Of a stretch of 64,000 nucleotides of DNA, positions 56,594 through 64,000 are shown one piece after another. Position numbers and translations under genes: made by a program. The notes beneath the pieces are model-generated. The model saw only the letters and a program-made list of their open reading frames with translations, did no database searches and was not told the DNA's origin. Numbering within the stretch: the first letter of the stretch is position 1; every line of letters begins with the position of its first letter. The stretch covers positions 188,273,725 to 188,337,724 of the forward strand of contig NC_080671.1 in assembly GCF_030247195.1 (NCBI RefSeq), written 5' to 3'. Source of the DNA: Topomyia yanbarensis. Its lineage: Eukaryota > Arthropoda > Insecta > Diptera > Culicidae.

Positions 56594-57217
56594 TGTTTAA
56601 CGTTTCGCGTTCCGCTCTTCAGCACATGACAACCGCCGTGACCTAAGAGAAAAGACGACAACATGCTTCTTGCTCTTCTTAATTTTATCTACCAGGCTCT
56701 TCCGTAATTCCAAAGACAACAAGCATCCATCGTTGCCAGATTCCATTTGCATGTTTTTCACAATTGCTGAAAATAATTGTACCTCAAATATCGACCCTCT
56801 GTCAAGAATTCACAATACTAGCTGCATTTAAAAATTGAATTTTATGTTTATTCGTGTCTCTCTTAACAATACACGGTATTTATTCAATTTGCATGAAATG
56901 TTCATGAGTATGAAAAGTAGCCAAAATAAATTCAGCAGCACTGTTTTTCAGCCCGTTTGAAAATATTATTAACGCTTTTGACTTGCAAAACGACCAATCA
57001 GAAGCTGATTCAATATTGAGGTTAGGACTGGATCAAATTGGCTACGCGATTGTCTTCTCTTCTCTTAGGCCGTGACTTATGATCGCATAAAACGACTGAA
57101 AATGGTTGTCGTTTATAAGTAATGTGATCATAGCTGAAGTTTGCCTTTTGTTGAACTTAACGTATACATGTCGGTCATTACATGTGCTGAAGAGCGGTAC
57201 GCAAAAGGTTAAAACAG
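56594..57217. mobile_element. MITE with CCGCTCTTCAGCACATG termini
   Basis: Left 'gtttaacgtttcgcgttcc' plus CGCTCTTCAGCACATG is mirrored at the right by CATGTGCTGAAGAGCGGTAC and 'gcaaaaggttaaa'. A second inner pair ('gccgtgacctaagagaaaag' against 'cttctcttaggccgtgac') shows paired internal blocks. About 620 bp, no coding sequence. Confidence 0.75.
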
Positions 57218-58709
57218 TTTAAAAGTACGTTTTGTGCCCTTATGCACAAATGGTTTTAACCAAATCTCCTAACGAAAATTATTCGTTGTTGATTTTGACC
57301 GTTATTCACCTGTATTACCATAATTTTTTTGGAGATCTCTTCACAGATCTATAGAGCTAAAGAATGTTTTATCTACCACTACTACCAGAAATGACGAGTT
57401 TTGCTTCTAACTGAGTTAACTGATTTTTTGCATAAAACGTACTGGGTTAACTGATATTGGAAATGAATTTGCCGAGGATTCGTATGAGCGCTACATTTGA
57501 CATTACATTATAAGTTGGGTTTAACATTTCGAATTGTTATCGTTAGCGCATGGCAGCCGTTAAATTCGAAAATGCAAACAATGAATTTTAATGCTAAATA
57601 TACTTCACTAATTTGTTGACTTCCAATAGTTCGCAGATATATTGTCCCACTTGGATTTATTTAGAACTTCTTAATTAATCTTAAGCCTCACACACAACAT
57701 TCTTACTGTAGTAATAGAAATGACAGCTTTTGTTATACAATTCAATAGACGTTTTGCACATTCCTTTATTATTTACGATTCAGGAAAACGTAAGAAAACA
57801 GTACATTTTAAATGATAATAACAATCACCATATTCCCATTTCACAGAATGTGCCGTTGGTTAACTAGTAAATCTGACTGCTGTTTCCTTTAGTTCAAAAA
57901 CAACCTTTTCTGTTCTGTATTAGGCTAAGATGATCCCGGCATAGTGGAAGATGCGAAATCTGGCCAGAAGTATCAGATCTTCGTAAGATCTCAAAAATCA
58001 GAATTTAGAGGAGTTTGTTTTTGTAGGTTTGCCCTTTGACGGTCCCAAATGTGATGAAAAACTGCATGCATAATTTTGGCCCATTCGCAGAATGCTTGCC
58101 ATGCTAAGCAAAGATTTGTTGGCCATCGTGTTCGGTATGCCGTTACGGTTTGGTATCTTCCAAATTTTGTATACGTGTAGCCCAAAACATATCTTTCTTT
58201 TTGCTCAAAATAAATTGAAACCTGCATCGAAGCGATGCACAGAGGAGTAACTGGAACAGATTCCTGTCCAAGAACCACAAATTTTTGTTTTGTTTTTTTT
58301 TTTTTTTTTTATTTAGTTATATTTTCTTCACCTTCTTTAGGTGTTGGGGTCAATATGACCCCAAATGAACTTTCAAAATGCGATAACCTTTTAAGTTTTG
58401 CACCTAGAAGTTTAGAATTTCTTGACTTTTCCTCTTTCATGGAGAGCAACGATTTTCAAAATTTCAAAATTTTCGCTCATTCCTGAGTTCAAAATTTTCG
58501 CTCATTCCTGAAAAGCTATACAAAAAAAGTTACGAATAAGATGATAGCGGGCCATATTGACCCCGATCTCGAACTTAGCTTTAAAACGCATTTTCAACCA
58601 AATCTACTTCTGGTACATAAATTATTTGTTAGAGTTTTAATTTTCAGTTTCTGGTAAATATTAGCGTTTTTCACCTGGTTGGTCAGTGGGAATCGGTGCC
58701 GAATTAAGT
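57218..58709. other. AT-rich non-coding stretch
   Basis: Contains an oligo-T run (about 58291-58310). Two copies of 'caaaattttcgctcattcct' (58466-58509) form a short tandem duplication. The word 'ggggtcaatatgacccc' at 58346-58362 is a small palindrome whose left half recurs near 58550. No gene. Confidence 0.5.
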
Positions 58710-59702
58710 CATGTTTATGTTTATTACCTTCACCAACAGGCCCCTTGGCCCCAATGGTGGTTGCTTAAACTAGTTACATTTTAAAATTGACAACATTTTC
58801 ACTTTTATCGCATTCCGCGTCCTGTTGAAGTCAAAGGCCATCGCCACACTGTTAAAAATTCGCTGGAGTCCGGTAACAGCGCTCTGGCAACCATAGTTGG
58901 TTCTCCTGAACGGAACTCGCAGAAGGGAGTTATTACGTAGAGCTCAAACGCGGGCTTGAAGATCCAGACGTTCGAGGATTGTAGGGCAATCCACTCTGGC
59001 AGAGAGTAAGTCCGAGACGAACAGGGCTCGAGAGCAGTCCCTCCGAATGCTGAGTGTATCGAGGTGTATTAGCTGGCAACGATTTTCATAGCTCGGCAGC
59101 TGAAATCTGTTTCGCCATGGGAGATGACGAAGGGCGAAGCATATGAACCTGCGTTGGACAGCCTCGATTCTGTCAATCCCGTTCTGGTAGTACGGATTCC
59201 AAACAGCTGAACAATATTCTAACGTTGAGCGGACCAACGCGCAGTAAAGCGATTTAAGACAATATACGTCCCTGAAGTTTTTCGCTATTCGGAAGATGAA
59301 CCCCAGCTGTCGTGATGCCTTATCCACGATGTATGAAGTATGTGGTTTGAATGTTAGTGCCGAATCAATGATGACTCCGAGATCTTTGATGTGAGAGTGT
59401 CTTGGAATGCTCGAGTCGAAGAAATGGTAGTTAAACTGAGTCGGATGACGTTTTCGCGTGAACGTAACGATTGAGCATTTGCTCGGGTTTAAAACCATTC
59501 TGTTTTGATTACACCACGTACTAAAGCTGTCCAGTTCCCTCTGAAGAAGCTCGGCATCGGTTTTATCCCGTATTAGTTGAAAATTTTTCATATCGTTGGC
59601 GAAAGAAAGGCGGGGTCCTTGTAATGTGATATTGATGTCATTAAAGTAGAGGAGGAATATTACTGGACCGAGATGGCTTCCTTGTGGTATGCCGGATGTA
59701 TA
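58710..59702 (-). pseudogene. 3' part of a non-LTR retrotransposon (RT C-terminal half)
   Basis: On the minus strand the frame enters at about 59699 with TSGIPQGSHLGPVIFLLYFN, passes FANDMKNF where FADD/YADD is expected, and continues to 58944 with CSIVTFTRKRHPTQF, KDLGVIIDSALTFKPH, LEYCSAVWNPYYQ and RIEAVQRRFICFALRHLPWR. This is the RT second half and thumb of an RNase H-less LINE (CR1/Jockey-like). The catalytic Asp-Asp box reads AND, so even the full protein would be inactive. About 230 bp of 3'UTR follow to near 58710. The 5' part is missing: a fold-back element borders it at 59703 and no RT sequence is found beyond it. Confidence 0.9.
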
Positions 59703-61199
59703 TTAAGGCATTGCAAAAAATTTTTTTTTGGATTCTCGAAGGCCCCCCCTCTTATATTGTGACAAATGTCAAAGTAAGCTCAGATGCCAAATTTCACATC
59801 ATTTGGGCAATTTTAGACCCCCGCCCACTTCGCTTGAATTTTTTTGAAATTGATACTATGGGAAAATATGGAGGAAAAATACATTAAATGTTATTACTTT
59901 TGAAGTAGCAATCAGAAAATTACAATTTATACCTCTTTTGAAAGAAAATAATCTTAGTATTTGAATGGATATATTTTTGTTTCTAGGAAAATACGGAAAA
60001 GTGGAGTACTGGGTCATTTTGGCCCCAAAATCCCCTATTTTTAATGATTTTTCTGCTCCGTGATGCAAATCATACATATTTTGTAGTTTTTCTAATGTGA
60101 AAAAACTCAAAAATCGATCGGAGCCTTTTTGACCTTTGTCCGAATACGAGAAGTTGGGGTTAAATGGCCTTTTGTCATTTATATTAAACTTCATCATATT
60201 CTCGTGAATATATCTCAATTATTCTTCACTCAATTTTCATAAACTATACTATATCTCTATTATTCTTCACTCAATTTTCATAAACTATACCTTGTTAGAC
60301 GTGGAAAATCCTTAGGATTATAACAAAAATAGATTCGTTACCGGTAAAAATCAGGAACATCAAATTATTTGACATATAGTGTCGATTTCACATTTTTATC
60401 ATAAAATCGCACATATTAACTGCATTTAACAACAAAATTCTTATTTAATTTACTACTTTTAGTGTAAAATATGCTTAGGGATCACATGAGAAAAGTTTCA
60501 TTCCTGGAAAAATAGGGAAAGTTGAGGTATTAGAACAAATAATGAAAAAAATGAGATTTGTAGAGTAAATATCAAAAAGTTTGATGTTTCTGAATTTTAC
60601 CTTTAACGTTTTTATTTTTGTTATATTCCTCAGAATTTTACACGTTCAACAAGTTAAATTTTATGAAAATTGGTTGAAGAATAATAGAGATATATGCATG
60701 AGAAAATGATAAAATTTAATATGAATGACAAAAAGCCCTATAACCCCAACTTTTCGTATTCGGACTAAGGTCAAAAGGGTCCCGTTCGATTTCTGAGATT
60801 TTTTCACATTAGAAAAACTACAAAATATGTATGATTTGCATCACGGAGCAGAAAAATCATTAAAAATTTGGGATTTTGTGTCCAAAACGACCCAGTACCC
60901 CACTTTTCCGTATTTTCCTAGAAACAAAAATATATCCAATCAATTACTAAGATTATTTTCTTTCGAAAGAGGTATAAATTGTAATTTTCTGACAGCTACT
61001 TCAAAAGTTATAGCATTTAATGTATTTTTCCTCCATATTTTTCCATAGTACCAATTTCAAAAAATTTCAAGCGAAGTGGGCGGGGGTCTAAAATTGTCCA
61101 AATGATATGAAATTTGGCATCTGAGCTTACTTTGACATTTGTCACAATATAAGAGGGGGGGCCTTTGAGAATTCAAAAAAAAAATTTGCAATGCCCTAA
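59703..61199. mobile_element. 1.5-kb fold-back element with TGTATA duplication
   Basis: TTAAGGCATTGC at 59703 is mirrored by GCAATGCCCTAA ending at 61199, and TGTATA flanks both sides (59697-59702 and 61200-61205). The arms run several hundred bases and are highly similar ('ggccccccctcttatattgt', 'agacccccgcccacttcgct', 'catacatattttgtagtttt' all recur inverted). The left arm alone has a tandem ~40-bp repeat (about 60208-60290). Mirror-image frames at 59856-60218 and 60827-61048 are the same sequence read from either arm and are not genes. Confidence 0.9.
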
Positions 61200-61205
61200 T
61201 GTATA

Positions 61206-61884
61206 TAATATAATAACATTGGAAAATATATTTCATATTACTGGAGATACACAACGAGAAACCGCACCATATGGCTAATGGCAACAGAGAAAAGGGGACT
61301 CTGTTAACTCGCCCCAACCATCAACTAGCCCCGGGCTCCCCAACTTTATCTTCGATATGTGAATTTCTCAAAAATGTGTCTGCTCACGGGTACGCCCAAC
61401 CTATTTTCACATGGAAAAATCTATACAAGAATTATCTAAATATGATCGCGATATTAACTGGATAAGGTAACCTTAAAGAGTACTAGGCCCGACTGTCACA
61501 CGTGCTTAGTGACAGTCGTAATCTCCACTGCTGCTTAAAGTGCTTCGTCATTTGTGAATGGTCCCTAATTCACGAATGAGGTAGCATTTGAGAGAATAGG
61601 GAGGGGGAGGTATGTCAGTTTCGCAACAAAAAGTGACGAGAGGAGGGTAGAGTTGGCAATTGTGCGACATACCAAGTTTAAGCATTTTGACGAACATCAA
61701 CATCGAATTTATTGATTTCTGAGAACAATAATGTTTCCCCAGAGAAATAAACCAAAAAATGTGGACATTCAAGTCATCTTTCACAATGTTATACGGTAAA
61801 CTAGCTGTCGTTTTGCAGAATTTTAAGTTAACGAAAAACTGCATGGTTTTTTCGACACGTTTTCTCCCCTAGAAAAAGTATCTA
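61206..61884. other. Non-coding spacer
   Basis: About 680 bp. No RT homology continues from 59.7 kb, and I see no gene. Confidence 0.4.
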
Positions 61885-62310
61885 ATGACACATGCTTTCG
61901 TTACGTTTCAACGATTTGACAAATCTTCATTCGATGAATATGTTATAACTTTATCAAATGAACGCCTACATCAAAACTTATTACAGATTCAGAAAATAGA
62001 CAAAATTTCACGAAACATTTAATCAACATTAACTGAATATACTGGAAGAGGATTTTTTTATGACCGATAATGTAACGTAACGTTACAACGCGTCACAGAT
62101 TAGAACTTTCAACGTATTTCAATAAAAGTCAAACCATCATATTTAAGTATATTCAGTTCATGTTGATTGAATCTTTCGCGAAAATTTCTACTTTCCGAAT
62201 CTGGAGTAAGTTTTGATGTGGGCGTTCATTTGATAAAGTTATAACATATTTGTCGAATGAAGATTCGTCAAATCGCTGTAAACGTCACGAAAGAATATGT
62301 CTACTGTAGA
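61885..62310. mobile_element. Fold-back element, diverged arms
   Basis: The left arm of about 150 bp (61890-62045: 'gaatatgttataactttatc', 'aaatgaacgcctacatcaaa') is mirrored at about 62150-62300 ('gatgtgggcgttcatttgat', 'aaagttataacatattt'). Several mismatches and indels indicate age. The centre contains 'gtaacgtaacgttac', a near palindrome (62071-62085). Confidence 0.75.
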
Positions 62311-62461
62311 TCAACAATAATGATTCACCTTTCTAGTCCTAGTTGACTTTGTTCGGTAGCTGTGTTCAATTTTCTTATTTTGGTACAATATATACGCGAA
62401 CGGAGGTCTTAGTGGAATGTACGTAATGTTTCAAAGATTTTCTTCCATTTAATTCCACTAT

Positions 62462-62822
62462 GTTTTTATAGTTAGATGCACTTGCACTTCACTATTTAAC
62501 AGATACCGGTATTTCGATTACTACTTGTAATCTTCTTCAGTGTTTGTATCAGGCTGTGGTCGGTGCGTACCTAGGTGCATGAAGCTGACCGTTTTTTGCA
62601 TGTAGGTAAAATTTCGAAGAGCCATGAATATCCGTTACCTTGGTCTCGATTTAATAAGAAAGGAGACGAATGTTTGAAAATTTCCAGGCTTTCAGCTACG
62701 TCTAATTTCCAAGGATTAGAGACTTGACGCTGAATTTTAATATTAAAATTAGTAATCGAGTAGTAATCGAAATACCGGTATCTGTTAAATAGTGAAGTGC
62801 AAGTGCATCTAACTATAAAAAC
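62462..62822. mobile_element. Inverted repeat with 64-bp perfect arms
   Basis: 62462-62525 and 62759-62822 are exact reverse complements by eye, including 'gataccggtatttcgattac'. The spacer is 233 bp. Probably a young MITE or fold-back; no coding sequence. Confidence 0.82.
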
Positions 62823-63219
62823 GTTTTTAATCCACCTAACAGTGCGATGAGACATTTCTTATAACTCTCTTCGGATATTATATCGTTTTAGAACATTTAG
62901 AACTTGATGCTTCGCGATGTTTTTGATAACACATACTACATGGGATAGTGGCAGGACTCAGAGAATCGCTCAAATCAGCATAGGACAACATCAGTGCTAC
63001 AAATCTCAAACCAAATCAATGGGAAAGCGAAAAAATGGCCCATAAAATAGACATACCAACGAATTATTGTTAATGCTCTGTTAAAAAAATATCTAAATTG
63101 TGGTGGGAAAACTGAATTTTCCTAAATTATATATTGTACTGAGCCAAAAAAATCGATTTTTTTTTTGAATCGATGTGAAGTTTATACTTTACTCAAATTT
63201 CCAACGCTACTGAGAACTA

Positions 63220-63572
63220 AGAAATCAACGCTTTTTTTGAAAAGGGCGATACTAGCAGTGATACCATTCAAAGATAATCAACAGTGAATATTTCCAGGTT
63301 TGGTTTTATTTCCTATTTAAGAACTATTGTGTTTTTTAGATTGTATGATTCAGTGATCGAAACCCAAAACTTCATAAAGTATTTGAAATTATTAAATAAA
63401 AATTTGTTTTGCTATTGAAATTGACAAATAGTATCGCCCTTTGGCAATTGTTTACTTTTTCGGTCCCACCTATCAGCATTGAAGTATCATGATCATCATC
63501 ATGTAGCATTAATGAAAAAAGCCTTAAGTTTTCATTTGTAAGTATCACCCTTTTCACAAAAAAAGCGTTGAA
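63220..63572. mobile_element. MITE candidate with ~28-bp inverted ends
   Basis: 'caacgctttttttgaaaagg' at about 63220 is mirrored by 'ccttttcacaaaaaaagcg' plus 'ttg' near 63549-63571, with a 2-bp difference in spacing. A further 'gcgatac'/'gtatcgccc' pair lies inside. About 350 bp, AT-rich, no coding sequence. Confidence 0.5.
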
Positions 63573-64000
63573 ATGAAATCGCAGCTCCTGATATCACGCT
63601 ATCTCTGAAGTGCATGCATGCATAGTTCCAAATTTTACTTCGACATCGACTTTTTCTAAAGGTGACTTCCCAGTAGTATCCTTGATTTGAATTATTATCG
63701 CTAATCCTAATGCCAAAGAACAAATAAAAACCTCTCGAAAACGAACCGTTTGGGAAAATCATCGATAACCTTCCGTCACTGGGTGCACAGTGCTCTGAAA
63801 ATCTAGCGAAATCGTCTTAGGGCACCAGCGGGTCTAATTCAGAGCTATCTGCGCGGCGAGTTAAATCTGTAAAGAATACTAAAAATTAATTTCTATTCCA
63901 TAATTTTCAGTTCAGCAATTCGAGAGATCATGCTCACCGCAAGCCATGAAAAATAGACTACGTTGTGAAGCGATGGTCACTATTTATTAAAAAATCACGG
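63573..64000. other. Non-coding to window end
   Basis: No feature recognised. Confidence 0.4.

Noticed and set aside
59856..61048. 120-codon minus-strand and 73-codon plus-strand frames with matching protein
   Set aside because: They are the two arms of the fold-back element read in mirror orientation; no known domain.

Overview
This window looks like transposon-rich intergenic or intronic DNA from a culicine mosquito, most likely an Aedes-type genome. The evidence is: (1) an I-clade (MosquI-like) LINE with three CCHC knuckles in ORF1 and EN, RT and RNase H in ORF2; (2) a BEL/Pao LTR retrotransposon primed by tRNA-Tyr; (3) a tRNA-derived SINE of a type I recognise from mosquitoes; (4) a degraded ITmD37E-type mariner transposase; and (5) many fold-back MITEs in an AT-rich background. 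I found no convincing host protein gene, no structural tRNA or rRNA gene, no CRISPR array and no clear viral insertion.

Layout. 1-9 kb is AT-rich, with an RT scrap, a satellite-like repeat element, fold-back MITEs and, at 8873-9389, a 230-bp inverted repeat whose arms are identical by eye. 9.87-15.87 kb holds a near-complete minus-strand I-clade LINE (ORF1 345 aa, ORF2 1217 aa); a 3' stub of a related copy follows at 16.1 kb. 18.2-27 kb is a patchwork of a TA-flanked MITE, a duplicated 570-bp unit, two copies of a TTAA-flanked fold-back family, older LINE pieces, a SINE with a roughly 300-bp (TA)n tail, and an ORF1-only LINE relative with 12-bp target duplications and a paralogous empty site in the same window. 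27.15-34.96 kb is a dead minus-strand BEL/Pao element with both LTRs, PBS and 5-bp TSD, broken by stops, frameshifts, deletions and nested insertions. 35-42.7 kb contains a LINE scrap, another copy of the satellite-like repeat element, low-complexity DNA and a 1.1-kb fold-back. 42.76-50.51 kb is a mariner pseudogene that runs straight into 974 in-register copies of the heptamer TTTACTC (6.8 kb). 50.5-64 kb is mostly unannotatable AT-rich sequence carrying several inverted-repeat elements and a 3' LINE fragment.

The genes do not form a pathway. ORF1 and ORF2 would form the RNP that copies the LINE, and the ORF1-only element shares the LINE's 3'-terminal motif and may have borrowed its machinery. 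The BEL and mariner genes are dead. The strongest leads are the homogeneous heptamer array next to a transposon end that already carries heptamer-like sequence, the perfect 230-bp hairpin, the ORF1-only retroelement, and an apparent loss of a catalytic Asp in the LINE endonuclease.
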